This document shows, in pieces, positions 1-8,038 of a DNA stretch of 64,000 nucleotides. This DNA comes from Leptospira semungkisensis. Its GTDB lineage: Bacteria; Spirochaetota; Leptospiria; Leptospirales; Leptospiraceae. Under the pieces are notes generated by a model. The model was not told the DNA's origin and did no database searches. It saw only the letters and a list, made by a program, of their open reading frames with translations. Both the position numbers and the translations under genes were made by a program. The stretch is from assembly GCF_004770055.1 (NCBI RefSeq), contig NZ_RQEP01000005.1:1364001-1428000 (forward strand), given 5' to 3'. How positions within the stretch are numbered: the stretch's first letter is position 1; every line of letters begins with the position of its first letter.

Positions 1-423
1 ATAAATTATTTAGCTATTGCAGCGGGTATTGTTTCCAATGTTATCATAGGATTCCTATGGTATGGACCGCTTTTCGGTAAGCCATGGATGAAGGAAATGG
101 GTTTAGAGAATATGGAACCGAATACTAAAGAGATGTTTAAGTCTCTAGGTTTTATGATTTTCGGTTCCTTCTTAACTGCTTTCGTATTGTCTCATAGTAT
201 TTTAGTTTGGAAACCATCCTCTTGGAATTTACAAGCAGATGCGCCGGCTTGGATTTACGGAGCTTATGCAGCAGTCTTTACTTGGATCGGTTTCTATATT
301 CCTTTGCTTTTAGGATCCGTTACCTGGGAAGGAAAATCATGGAAATTGTTTTTTATCAACGCTTTCTACTATCTGGTTTCTCTTTCTGCAATGAGTTTCA
401 TACTTGCAGTTTGGCCTGCCTAA
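1..423 (+). CDS. DUF1761 family membrane protein (5' end outside window)
   Basis: The frame is open from base 1, so the gene starts just before the window; the first visible ATG (88) is internal. The visible 140 residues start INYLAIAAGIVSNVIIGFLW and contain the GKPWMKEMG segment typical of DUF1761 proteins, with about four hydrophobic membrane segments (near residues 3-20, 48-65, 85-105 and 120-138). Function is unknown. A second, more distant member of the same family lies at 7545-7964. A hairpin that could end transcription follows the stop. Confidence 0.8.
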   Translation: MNYLAIAAGIVSNVIIGFLWYGPLFGKPWMKEMGLENMEPNTKEMFKSLGFMIFGSFLTAFVLSHSILVWKPSSWNLQADAPAWIYGAYAAVFTWIGFYIPLLLGSVTWEGKSWKLFFINAFYYLVSLSAMSFILAVWPA

Positions 424-443
424 AATAGCATAACGTATATTCT

Positions 444-461
444 TTTGGCCATTTGGCCAAA
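444..461 (+). terminator. candidate hairpin terminator after DUF1761 gene
   Basis: TTTGGCC at 444-450 pairs with GGCCAAA at 455-461 around an ATTT loop, 20 bases after the stop. The downstream T-run is weak (ATAGTTT), so termination is inferred. Confidence 0.4.
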
Positions 462-572
462 TAGTTTCTGAAAATCAAAGAGGCGAAGTTATATCTTTCG
501 GATCTTTCTTCGCTTCTTAAATCGAAACTTACAATTGAAAATCCAATTATTCTTTGGATCGGTTCCTCTCGA

Positions 573-2630
573 TTGTCTCTAAAAAAATGGCATAAAGCAA
601 TTCTCTCCGTTCCTGCCCTTGTGGGGATTCTTGTAATTCTCGGTTGGGCCTTCGATTTGGAACTTTTAAAGAGACCAAGGCCAACCTGGGCAGCCATGAA
701 CCCTATGTCGGCTTTCGCTTTCATTGTGATTAGCCTGATCTTATTATTATTTTCGAAATTTAAGGCTGAGAAGAGACATGCCTTTCTTCTGCGGATTATT
801 TCTCTTTTTCTGATTGGAATCGGTTTGAGCAGACTGATCGCCGTTTTAGGAGGTTGGGATTTAGAAATCGATCAAATCCTTTTCTCAAAGGAATTAGCAA
901 AGGATATTATGAGTGGGGTCCCGAATCGAATGGCACCAAACACTGCATTCGATTTCTGTTTATTAGGATTCTCTTTTCTATTAGCCTCTTTCAATAGTCG
1001 TTATCTTAAATCGACGGCAAATTATTTTTCATTCGTAGCTCTGTTGGTAGGCGTCTTCTCAGTTATGGGATATTTGTACCAGGTAAAAGAATTCTACGGA
1101 ATTTTTTCCTTTAAGCCTATGGCGATCCATACTGCGATTTGCTTTATCGTAGCTTCTCTTGCTTTTTTGTTTCAGAATGGGGATTACGGGTTCATGCGGG
1201 TATTTACGAGTACTTATTCTGGGGGAAGGATCGCAAGATTCCTTGCTCCTTTCGTGATCCTTGTTCCTGTCATCTTCGGTTTCATTCGAATTTATTTGCA
1301 GCATCTGCATCCGATAAGCGTGGAGCTTGGAGTAGGGATCCTAATGACCGGGATCATTCTCTCCTTTTTTACTCTAGTTTGGTTTATTTCTTCGGAATTA
1401 AATAAGACCGATTTAGCTAGGACAACTGCAGAAGAGAAGCTTTCAAGTTTGAACCAGGACTTAGAAAGAATGATCCAAACAAGGACTATGGATCTCTATA
1501 AAAGCGAGAATCGCTTTCGTACAATCATAGAACAATTTCCTTATCCGGTTCTAACTTATACTCCTGAAGGAGTTTGTACTGGCGCAAATCTTGCTTGGGA
1601 GGACATGTGGGAGGCGAGAAGAGATAATTTAGTAGATTATAATATAATAAATGATCCTCAAATAAAATCTTCCGGTTTACTTCGCTGGGTAGAAATGGCG
1701 TTTAATGGGGAGCCGGCTGTCTCTGAACCATTTGTTTACGATCCTCAAGGGATTGGGAAGGGCGGAAGACCTCGTTGGTTACAGTTGATCTTTCATCCAA
1801 TTAAGAACACTGCAGGTGTCTTGCTAGAAGTGATTACGGTGCAACAAGATATCACTGCGAGCAAAGAGGCAGAAAATCAAATCCGTTCTCTAAATAACGA
1901 TCTAGAAGAAAGAGTGAAGCAAAGAACTGAACAGTTGGTGCTAGCGAATAAGGAACTCGAATCTTTTTCCTATTCCATATCTCACGATTTACGTGCTCCC
2001 ATCCGAGGGATCAGCGGATTTACTCAGATCTTGTTAGAAGATTATGGTCCGCAATTAGATGCGGAGGGCTTACGGATTATCGGAAAGATCATAGAGAATG
2101 CAAGGCAAATGGGCCAACTCGTGGATGATCTTTTGGAATTCTCTAGATTGGGAAGAACTGAATTGACCCAGAGAGACATTCAGATGAAGGAATTGGCTCT
2201 TTTCATATTCAATGAATTAAAGAATGCAGAATCTAAGAGAGAGATAGAATTCGAAATTTCTAATTTACCTGCGATCAAAGGGGATCAATCCGTTATTCGG
2301 CAATTATGGGTGAATCTCATTTCAAATGCGATCAAGTATACTCGCAAGAAAGAAAACGCTAAGATCGAGATCGGCTACAAAGAAGAGGAAGGAGAAGTGA
2401 TTTTCTTTGTTAAAGATAACGGGGCCGGATTCAATATGCAATATTACCATAAACTATTCGGGGTCTTTCAAAGATTGCATTCCAATATGGATTTTGAAGG
2501 CACAGGTGTAGGGTTAGCGATTGTTAAACGGATCGTATCTCGTCACGGGGGAAGGATCTGGGCAGAATCCAAAGAAGGAGAGGGGACTACTTTTTATTTT
2601 ACATTGCCCGGAAATTCGGAATCGAACTGA
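573..2630 (+). CDS. membrane-bound PAS sensor histidine kinase
   Basis: A 685-residue hybrid-free sensor kinase. About eight hydrophobic segments fill residues 9-275. A short coiled coil and a PAS domain (about 300-430) follow, then a second coiled coil, a HisKA domain with the H-box SHDLRAPIRG (phospho-acceptor His near 471), and an HATPase_c domain with N-box NLISNAIKYT (about 579-588), G1 DNGAGF (about 616) and G2 GTGVGLAI (about 643). No receiver domain is fused and no response regulator is adjacent, so the partner is unknown. The chosen start is TTG at 573. The frame stays open upstream without an ATG, so the exact start is uncertain. The signal sensed is probably membrane or redox related, but nothing in the sequence settles it. 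Confidence 0.9.
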   Translation: MSLKKWHKAILSVPALVGILVILGWAFDLELLKRPRPTWAAMNPMSAFAFIVISLILLLFSKFKAEKRHAFLLRIISLFLIGIGLSRLIAVLGGWDLEIDQILFSKELAKDIMSGVPNRMAPNTAFDFCLLGFSFLLASFNSRYLKSTANYFSFVALLVGVFSVMGYLYQVKEFYGIFSFKPMAIHTAICFIVASLAFLFQNGDYGFMRVFTSTYSGGRIARFLAPFVILVPVIFGFIRIYLQHLHPISVELGVGILMTGIILSFFTLVWFISSELNKTDLARTTAEEKLSSLNQDLERMIQTRTMDLYKSENRFRTIIEQFPYPVLTYTPEGVCTGANLAWEDMWEARRDNLVDYNIINDPQIKSSGLLRWVEMAFNGEPAVSEPFVYDPQGIGKGGRPRWLQLIFHPIKNTAGVLLEVITVQQDITASKEAENQIRSLNNDLEERVKQRTEQLVLANKELESFSYSISHDLRAPIRGISGFTQILLEDYGPQLDAEGLRIIGKIIENARQMGQLVDDLLEFSRLGRTELTQRDIQMKELALFIFNELKNAESKREIEFEISNLPAIKGDQSVIRQLWVNLISNAIKYTRKKENAKIEIGYKEEEGEVIFFVKDNGAGFNMQYYHKLFGVFQRLHSNMDFEGTGVGLAIVKRIVSRHGGRIWAESKEGEGTTFYFTLPGNSESN

Positions 2631-2725
2631 TCCGTCGATCCAAAGAAATGCATTCTTGAATTCTACTTGGCAGAACTGCTACCTACTATCAACCTGTGGG
2701 AGTTTTTACAAGAGGTGTCCGAAGA

Positions 2726-3745
2726 ATGAGGCGTAAATTTTATATTCGATTTTTCTGGATCCCTGCCATCTCTCTACTCCTATTACAAAATTGTTTAACT
2801 CCTTCCGGAAACATTTTAGATTACAAAGAACATTTTGCGGCAAATGATCCGGAGATCTTAAGTTCTAAGATTCCCTTAGGAAAAGTTAGAGTTACATTCT
2901 TAGGAACGAGTTCTCTTCTTTTGGACGATGGAGAAACTCAAGTCTTAACCGACGGGTTCTTTTCTAGACCATCTTTATTCAGAACCGCCTTTACAAAGAT
3001 CTCATCTAATGGGAGTGAGATAAAATATGTGATGCTTCTTGCAGGCATAAAAAAGCTAAAGGGAATTTTAGTGTGTCATTCGCATTATGATCATTCTATG
3101 GACGCTCCTTTCATCGCGAAAGAAACGAATGCAAAATTATACGGTTCTATTTCCACTCTAATGATTGGTAGAGGGGAAGGTGTTCCTGAAGAGCAGTTAA
3201 TCCTTTTCGAGCCGGGACAAAAGATTCAGATCGGAAAGTTTAAGATCACGGTTTTAGAATCCAGGCACACTCCTCCTTTTCGTATATTAGGAAAAACAAA
3301 TGCTTCCGACCCGAATCGACCTCACTTGACCGAGCCTCTAAAGCAACCTGTAAAGGCAGAAGATTATATTGAAGGAGGGACTTACGATTTTCTTGTCGAG
3401 CATGGAAAGAATTCAATTTTGATCAAGGGCAGCACAAACTATATCGAAGGTGCATGGAAGGACCTAAAAGCAGATGTTCTCTTTTTGGGAGTCGCAATGC
3501 TCGGAAAATTAGACCAAGATTTTCAGGACAAATATTATACGGAAACGGTAGGAACTGTTCATCCTAAGATCGTAGTTCCAGTGCACTGGGATAATTTTTT
3601 CAAACCGCTTACCGAACCATTGGAGCCGAATTTGAGCATAGGCGACGATGTAAAGAAGGGAATGGAGTATATGATCCGACGAACCTCCCAAGATGGGATC
3701 CAGTTCAATATCTTAAGGGGATTCGGAAGTATTCTCTTATTTTAA
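2726..3745 (+). CDS. metallo-beta-lactamase-fold hydrolase, putative lipoprotein
   Basis: The ATG at 2726 has AGAGG about 10 bases upstream and gives a classic lipoprotein signal (basic MRRKF, hydrophobic ISLLLLQ, then NC). A longer GTG form from 2696 would bury that signal. The mature part has the MBL signature HSHYDHS (near residue 115), a downstream ESRHTPP histidine and a late VHWDN segment, resembling the UlaG/NAPE-PLD-like branch. The usual GD metal-bridging position reads KGST. It is probably exported and lipid-anchored. The substrate cannot be inferred. It follows the histidine kinase by about 95 bases on the same strand. Confidence 0.8.
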   Translation: MRRKFYIRFFWIPAISLLLLQNCLTPSGNILDYKEHFAANDPEILSSKIPLGKVRVTFLGTSSLLLDDGETQVLTDGFFSRPSLFRTAFTKISSNGSEIKYVMLLAGIKKLKGILVCHSHYDHSMDAPFIAKETNAKLYGSISTLMIGRGEGVPEEQLILFEPGQKIQIGKFKITVLESRHTPPFRILGKTNASDPNRPHLTEPLKQPVKAEDYIEGGTYDFLVEHGKNSILIKGSTNYIEGAWKDLKADVLFLGVAMLGKLDQDFQDKYYTETVGTVHPKIVVPVHWDNFFKPLTEPLEPNLSIGDDVKKGMEYMIRRTSQDGIQFNILRGFGSILLF

Positions 3746-3843
3746 TCATTTCTTTACATCGGTTACAAAGAAATCCTTATAGAATTCTCCAAGGAGGCTT
3801 TGTAGGATGTCCAACCTAATATTCATAGGAAGGTATCTTATAT

Positions 3844-4188
3844 ATGATGCTCGATTGGAACGATTACCAAACTCAACTCAAGGCGGCTATGACCGAAGTA
3901 GCTCATCTGAATCCTGAAATCATCCGAGGATATAGAGGCTTGAGTGAGGCTGGCGCAAAGACCGGCTTACTAGATCCAAAAACGAAAGAATTGATCGCAA
4001 TTGCAGTTGGGGTCACTCGTCAATGCGATGGATGCATCGTAACTCATGTGGATGCCGCTATGAAACACGGGGCCACAAAGGAGGAAATTACCGAAGCACT
4101 CAGTGTGGCAATTACGGTAAACGCTGGTGCAGCACTCGTTTATTCTACTCGAGCCTTGGATGCGTTTAAGGCCAAATCATCTACTTAA
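3844..4188 (+). CDS. carboxymuconolactone decarboxylase family protein (AhpD-like)
   Basis: A 114-residue protein with the CMD-family core, including RQCDGCIVTHVDAAMKHGA, whose CxxC followed by His matches the peroxidase-type redox-active centre of AhpD-like proteins. Length is usual for single-domain CMD proteins. AGGAAGG lies 12 bases before the tandem ATG-ATG start. It may reduce peroxides or act as a general disulfide reductase; true decarboxylase activity is unlikely given the CxxC. It is monocistronic and converges with the alkB end of the repair operon. Confidence 0.85.
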   Translation: MMLDWNDYQTQLKAAMTEVAHLNPEIIRGYRGLSEAGAKTGLLDPKTKELIAIAVGVTRQCDGCIVTHVDAAMKHGATKEEITEALSVAITVNAGAALVYSTRALDAFKAKSST

Positions 4189-4225
4189 TAAGAAGATAAT
4201 ATAAGAACCAGGTTAATTTCAGCTT

Positions 4226-4264
4226 TCGATCCTTATCAAAGTTTTATTCTTTAATAAGGATCGA
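4226..4264. terminator. inverted repeat between convergent genes
   Basis: CGATCCTTAT (4227-4236) and ATAAGGATCG (4254-4263) are perfect arms around a 17-base T-rich loop. The right arm overlaps the last codons of alkB. The location between convergent genes suggests a bidirectional terminator. Confidence 0.45.
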
Positions 4265-4859
4265 GTATGGTCCTAAATGTAAGATTGATTCTTTGCGTAA
4301 GAATTCTTTTAGATTTAGGCAAGGAATGCAGCCAATTCGTTTGAGTTTCTCCTTTCATAATTAATAGGCTTCCATGTTCTAAGAACAAAGATATCTGTTC
4401 GCCCGATTTTTTATGTTTGAAGCAGAACTTTCTTTCTGCCCCAAAGCTTAAGGATGCGATTATGGTATTTTTCCCCAGCGATTTTTCATCGTCGCTATGC
4501 CAGGCCATTCCTTCGTTCCCGTTATGATATAAGTTTAAAAGACAGGAATTGAAAACGAATTCAGATTTTTCTTGCACGAGATTTTTTAAGAATATAAGGC
4601 TCTCCGTCCATGGAAGCGCTTTCTTTGTAGAATTCGAATATGTGTATTCGTAGCTTGAATCTCCGTACCAAGCAACCTTTCTGTTCGTAATGATCCTTTT
4701 GCCGAAGATAACGGCCTCATCGTTTTGCCAGACAATATCTTGAAGAAGGATTTTCAAAAAAATATCAGATCGATCAGGATTGAGAATCGATCCATAATAA
4801 TTCACAATCCCGTCGTAAGGTAAAAGATTTGTAGAATGATCTTGTTTAAATAATTCCAT
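4251..4859 (-). CDS. alkB: AlkB-type 2-oxoglutarate/Fe(II)-dependent DNA dealkylase
   Basis: A 202-residue protein of the AlkB/ALKBH2-3 type. It contains the NLYHNGNEGMAWHSDDE block with the iron ligands HxD (H121, D123), a downstream WLHSLPKS histidine (H178), and RINLTFR near the C-terminus carrying the two arginines (R190, R196) typical of AlkB proteins for 2OG and substrate binding. The expected role is oxidative removal of 1-methyladenine/3-methylcytosine type lesions. It is the last gene of a four-gene operon. Its ATG overlaps the end of the preceding zinc-domain gene by 14 bases, which suggests translational coupling. Confidence 0.9.
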   Translation of the reverse strand: MELFKQDHSTNLLPYDGIVNYYGSILNPDRSDIFLKILLQDIVWQNDEAVIFGKRIITNRKVAWYGDSSYEYTYSNSTKKALPWTESLIFLKNLVQEKSEFVFNSCLLNLYHNGNEGMAWHSDDEKSLGKNTIIASLSFGAERKFCFKHKKSGEQISLFLEHGSLLIMKGETQTNWLHSLPKSKRILTQRINLTFRTILDPY

Positions 4860-5091
4860 TCTTCCAGACCTTGTATTTTTCCTTTAAACAATGGCCGCAG
4901 GGACGAAAGCCGTTTTTTAAGGCTTCTCTCTCTGATTCGAAAAAGACACGGTTTCCAATTTTCATTCTTTTCCCGGATTTGCAACGCAAGGTCCCGTATA
5001 TTTTTAATTTTAAGTTTCCTGCATATATGATCTTTTTGGTGCGGATCAATCTCAGCAGATGCAATCGGTCCAAATCGGTATGTATAATCAT
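4846..5091 (-). CDS. stand-alone Ada-type zinc-binding domain protein
   Basis: An 81-residue protein starting at MIIHTDLDRL, one base after the stop of the preceding oxygenase gene. A longer reading from 5121 would overlap that gene and is less likely. The segment IYGTLRCKSGKRMK...GFRPCGHC matches the N-terminal methyl-phosphotriester/zinc domain of Ada. C37 aligns with the Ada acceptor Cys38, and C65/C68 align with Cys69/Cys72. The position of Cys42 is lysine, so only three of the four cysteines are visible. It sits in the same operon as an Ada-like protein that lacks this domain, so it may supply the missing module in trans. That is inference. Confidence 0.8.
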   Translation of the reverse strand: MIIHTDLDRLHLLRLIRTKKIIYAGNLKLKIYGTLRCKSGKRMKIGNRVFFESEREALKNGFRPCGHCLKEKYKVWKNGII

Positions 5092-5092
5092 A

Positions 5093-5797
5093 TCACGAAA
5101 CTGCATCATGAAAAATGACACCCATTGCGTATCTGTTTCCGCTCAGAACTTCGCTTACGCCGTGTCGCATTTGCGATTTATAAAATCCTTTGCTTCCTTT
5201 GACGGGTAAAAAATTCGTAGTAAGGATCAGCATATCACCTTTTCGAGGTTTTAAAACGATAGCTTTCGATTGTGCTCTGGGTCTGGTTTGGGTCAGGACA
5301 AATTCGCCTCCCGTATAATCTTTTTCCGGTTCGCTAAGGAAGAAAACCAATTGGAAAGGAAAATATACTTCTCCGTATAAATCCTGATGTAACGTATTAA
5401 ATCCACCGGTTTGATACTTTAAAAGCAATGCGGTCGACAAAGTTTGCCCGTGTGATTCACAAAGCTCTTGCAGTTGGCCGATGGAATTCGGAAATCGAAT
5501 GTCCGAATTCAGAAGTTCCATCCAGTGATTTGCAAGCGGAACCAGTTTCGAATAGAATTGTTCTTTAATAGATCCTATCATCTCCGGCTCCGGTTTATGA
5601 AAGTATTTGTATTCACCGGAGCCGAATCGAAATCGTTCCATGGAAACTGTTTTACGAAATAATTCAGCAGATCCGTAATCCCTGATCAGTTGCTCGCAGT
5701 CGGGATGGGATAAGATCTGCGGAATCAAAGCAAAACCTTTTTCATTCAGAATATCTAATGAATCTCGCCAGTCGATTCGGTCGATTTTCAGAATCAT
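5093..5797 (-). CDS. 2OG-Fe(II) oxygenase, repair-operon member
   Basis: The start is ATG at 5797, whose ATGA overlaps the TGA of the upstream ada-like gene. The longer reading to 5923 is only a read-through of the other frame. The 234-residue protein has the dioxygenase facial triad H137-x-D139 (NTLHQDLYG) and H212 (MRHGVSEV), plus R222 (GNRYAM) for 2-oxoglutarate. It resembles the prolyl-hydroxylase-like 2OG oxygenases found beside ada genes in other bacteria, not AlkB itself. The context points to repair of alkylated nucleic acid, but the substrate is not established from sequence. Confidence 0.85.
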   Translation of the reverse strand: MILKIDRIDWRDSLDILNEKGFALIPQILSHPDCEQLIRDYGSAELFRKTVSMERFRFGSGEYKYFHKPEPEMIGSIKEQFYSKLVPLANHWMELLNSDIRFPNSIGQLQELCESHGQTLSTALLLKYQTGGFNTLHQDLYGEVYFPFQLVFFLSEPEKDYTGGEFVLTQTRPRAQSKAIVLKPRKGDMLILTTNFLPVKGSKGFYKSQMRHGVSEVLSGNRYAMGVIFHDAVS

Positions 5798-6660
5798 AGA
5801 TCGTTTTGATCCGCATCGTTCAAATTCATACGACTTGCTTCCCAGCCGATCATTGCTACCTTGCGAGAACTTCCCCAATGATATTCTCCAAATTCTCCCG
5901 AAGATTGGATCACTCGATGGCAAGGGATGAGAAACGCCACCGGATTGCTTCCGATTGCAGTACCAACTGCTCTAGATGCATTTGGCCGATCTAGTCTCTT
6001 TGCAATCTCTCCGTAAGTCGAAAGTTTTCCCATCGGGATCTTAAGAAGTGTTTCCCAGACCTTGATTTGGAAATCAGTTCCTTTCAGGTGGAGTTTGATC
6101 TTATTCAGCTTCTTCCAATCGTGAGTGAAAATGAAGAGAGCATTTTGCTGGATCATATCCACGGTCTGAGTGTAATTTGCATTCGGAAAAATTGTCTGGA
6201 GGTCCTTGAACGACTTCGTATCATTTTCAGAAAACGAAATATAACAAATTCCTTTAGTAGTCGAGGCAACTAACAGTCTGCCAAAAGGAGTTTCCGCAAA
6301 GCTATAATTGATTGAGAGGCTCGTTCCCCCGTTCTTATACTCGCCAGGAGTCATTCCTTCAATATTCATAAACAGATCGTGAAGCCTGCTCGTCCCGGAA
6401 AGCCCCGATTCAAAAGCAGTGTCCAAAAGAGAGAACTTATTCTCTTTCAGAATTTTCTTCGCGTATTCAACGGTAGTGTATTGTAGGAACTTTTTAGGAC
6501 TTACTCCCGCCCATTCGGTAAACATTCTTTGGAAATGATGGGGGCTGAGATGCAGCTCGTTGGCAACCTTATCCAAAGAAGGTTGGGATTTGAAATTCTT
6601 GCGAATAAAGGAAATCGCTTTCTCTATCCGATTGAAGTCTGTAATTTCTTGGTCTTTCAT
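5794..6660 (-). CDS. ada: AraC-HTH / O6-methylguanine-DNA methyltransferase fusion (Ada without zinc domain)
   Basis: A 288-residue protein. An AraC-type double helix-turn-helix lies at about 10-110 (PSLDKVANELHLSPHHFQRM). The methylated-DNA cysteine methyltransferase domain is at about 120-277, with the active-site motif IPCHRV (C247), the helix GTAIGSNP and the NASRAVG arginine finger region. It lacks the N-terminal zinc/phosphotriester domain that activates E. coli Ada, and that domain is encoded separately two genes downstream. It is the first gene of the operon and so probably its own activator. A tetR terminator hairpin separates it from the upstream gene. Confidence 0.92.
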   Translation of the reverse strand: MKDQEITDFNRIEKAISFIRKNFKSQPSLDKVANELHLSPHHFQRMFTEWAGVSPKKFLQYTTVEYAKKILKENKFSLLDTAFESGLSGTSRLHDLFMNIEGMTPGEYKNGGTSLSINYSFAETPFGRLLVASTTKGICYISFSENDTKSFKDLQTIFPNANYTQTVDMIQQNALFIFTHDWKKLNKIKLHLKGTDFQIKVWETLLKIPMGKLSTYGEIAKRLDRPNASRAVGTAIGSNPVAFLIPCHRVIQSSGEFGEYHWGSSRKVAMIGWEASRMNLNDADQNDL

Positions 6661-6682
6661 ACGAATGATAATAAGATAAAAC

Positions 6683-6700
6683 CGGGTTTCGAAAAACCCG
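6683..6700 (-). terminator. UUCG-loop intrinsic terminator of tetR
   Basis: Read on the minus strand, CGGGTTT, a TTCG loop and AAACCCG form a perfect 7-bp stem followed by GTTTTAT. It lies about 38 bases beyond the tetR stop and just before the ada operon, so it insulates the two units. Confidence 0.7.
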
Positions 6701-6737
6701 ATACTTGCTATTTTTACGCTTAAGAGAAAAACATGTT

Positions 6738-7379
6738 TCAGGCCAAGAGTGTCCCTTCCTTAGAGATGGATTCCAAATAAGATTTCATCTTCTCCCGAAA
6801 GAATAGGGACAATTCCGGATTTCCAGAGCCTTTCAAGAAGCCGTAGACTCCTTCATGAAACATTACTATAAATGAGGCCGCTTCCTTTGCATTTACATCT
6901 TTGCGGACGAATCCAATTTCTTTTGCTCTAAGAAGTTCTTTTTCTAATCCTTTCACCCAGAGTCTTAACGCTGATCTTAGTCGCGTACGAAATCCTCCGT
7001 CCACAGGAGACATCTCCTGCATAAAATTATTCAACGGACATCCGTAACGAAGCAACTCCGGCTTTGTATCGCAGATATGCATTTGCATCAAGTCCAGTAT
7101 ACCTTGCAAAGGATTTTCATAATCTCTAAGAGGCAGGATCCATCGATCCAAGATCAGAGGGCGTATCACTTCTTCCACTACTGCATAACCCAAAAGGAAT
7201 TTGGTTGGGAACTGGTGATAAAATGCTCCTTTGCTCAGGTCTGTTTCTTTGACTAGCTCGTCCATGCTAGTTGCCTGGAATCCGTACATGAAGAATTTCT
7301 TAAAAGCGGTATAGAGAATACGCTCTCTTGTTTTTTGCAGATCCCTGGTCTTAGCGGGTTGTTTTGCTGCTTTCTTCAT
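6738..7379 (-). CDS. TetR/AcrR family transcriptional regulator
   Basis: A 213-residue TetR protein. The N-terminal HTH (RERILYTAFKKFFMYGFQATSMDELVKE..., then LSKGAFYHQF) is canonical. The C-terminal ligand domain carries GCPLNNFMQEMS, a signature of the branch that often controls electrophile or solvent responses. It is divergent from the DUF1761 gene at 7545. An 8-bp-arm palindrome sits between them and is the likely operator for both genes. Confidence 0.9.
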   Translation of the reverse strand: MKKAAKQPAKTRDLQKTRERILYTAFKKFFMYGFQATSMDELVKETDLSKGAFYHQFPTKFLLGYAVVEEVIRPLILDRWILPLRDYENPLQGILDLMQMHICDTKPELLRYGCPLNNFMQEMSPVDGGFRTRLRSALRLWVKGLEKELLRAKEIGFVRKDVNAKEAASFIVMFHEGVYGFLKGSGNPELSLFFREKMKSYLESISKEGTLLA

Positions 7380-7465
7380 CTTCCAATCAGTGGGAACTCT
7401 CTTACTACATGAGGCTTTTATGCCGGATCTGCAACAAAAAAGGATAAAAGGAAATATTTTTCTTG

Positions 7466-7487
7466 TAACATACTAAATGGTATGTTA
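7466..7487. promoter_or_regulatory. candidate TetR operator palindrome
   Basis: TAACATAC (7466-7473) and GTATGTTA (7480-7487) are perfect inverted arms with a 6-base spacer, between divergent tetR and the DUF1761 gene. A third half-site, GTATGTTA, recurs at 7543-7550 across the DUF1761 start codon. Palindrome size and position fit a TetR operator; binding by this regulator is inferred. Confidence 0.6.
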
Positions 7488-7544
7488 ATCAAATGATCCG
7501 TCGGCCAGGATATTGGTCGGCGGAAAAATCTACTGGATAATAGT

Positions 7545-7964
7545 ATGTTACCTATCAATTTAATTTCAGTTTTGCTGGCTACACTTGCCGCTATGGTTTT
7601 AGGGTTTCTTTTGCACGGACCCATTCTGGGTAAGGCTTGGATGAGGCTCGCGAATATCGTGCCCACGGGAAATGAAAAGTTCTCGGATATGCTCCCGAAC
7701 CTGTTTTGGAACCTAGTTGCGAACTTCGTGACTGCATACGTACTTGCTGTCGTATATTTATTCGCGTCCTCTTCTCCTTATTTAACCGGTAGCGACATTT
7801 GGAAAGGAGTGATCTGCGGCATTTGGGTCTGGTTAGGTTTCATCGTGACCTCGACCTCTATGGAAGTGATCTGGATGGGCAGAAAGCGTGCGCTTTGGTT
7901 GTTCGAATGTGGATGTTCCCTTCTTGTCATGGCAGTGATGGGTGCGATCATCGCCGGCTATTAA
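7545..7964 (+). CDS. DUF1761 family membrane protein
   Basis: A 139-residue protein with four hydrophobic segments (about 5-25, 50-72, 85-105 and 117-138) and the GKAWMRL segment that relates it to the truncated DUF1761 gene at the window start. The ATG at 7545 is preceded by GGAT at about 8 bases. Function of the family is unknown. The divergent TetR gene and the operator half-site overlapping its start codon suggest that it is the regulated target. Confidence 0.85.
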   Translation: MLPINLISVLLATLAAMVLGFLLHGPILGKAWMRLANIVPTGNEKFSDMLPNLFWNLVANFVTAYVLAVVYLFASSSPYLTGSDIWKGVICGIWVWLGFIVTSTSMEVIWMGRKRALWLFECGCSLLVMAVMGAIIAGY

Positions 7965-7974
7965 GAATACTTGC

Positions 7975-7999
7975 GAAGTCCAGACTTATTAGGGACTTC
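7975..7999 (+). terminator. candidate hairpin after DUF1761 gene
   Basis: GAAGTCC (7975-7981) pairs with GGACTTC (7993-7999) across an 11-base loop, 11 bases after the stop. The downstream sequence is only moderately T-rich. Confidence 0.35.
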
Positions 8000-8038
8000 T
8001 TCTCGGATTTTCGAGTGGCAATCTGAGGTCATTCAGAA

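Noticed and set aside
398..724. 108-residue minus-strand ORF
   Set aside because: It overlaps the DUF1761 end and the kinase start, has no recognisable domain and looks like an antisense shadow.
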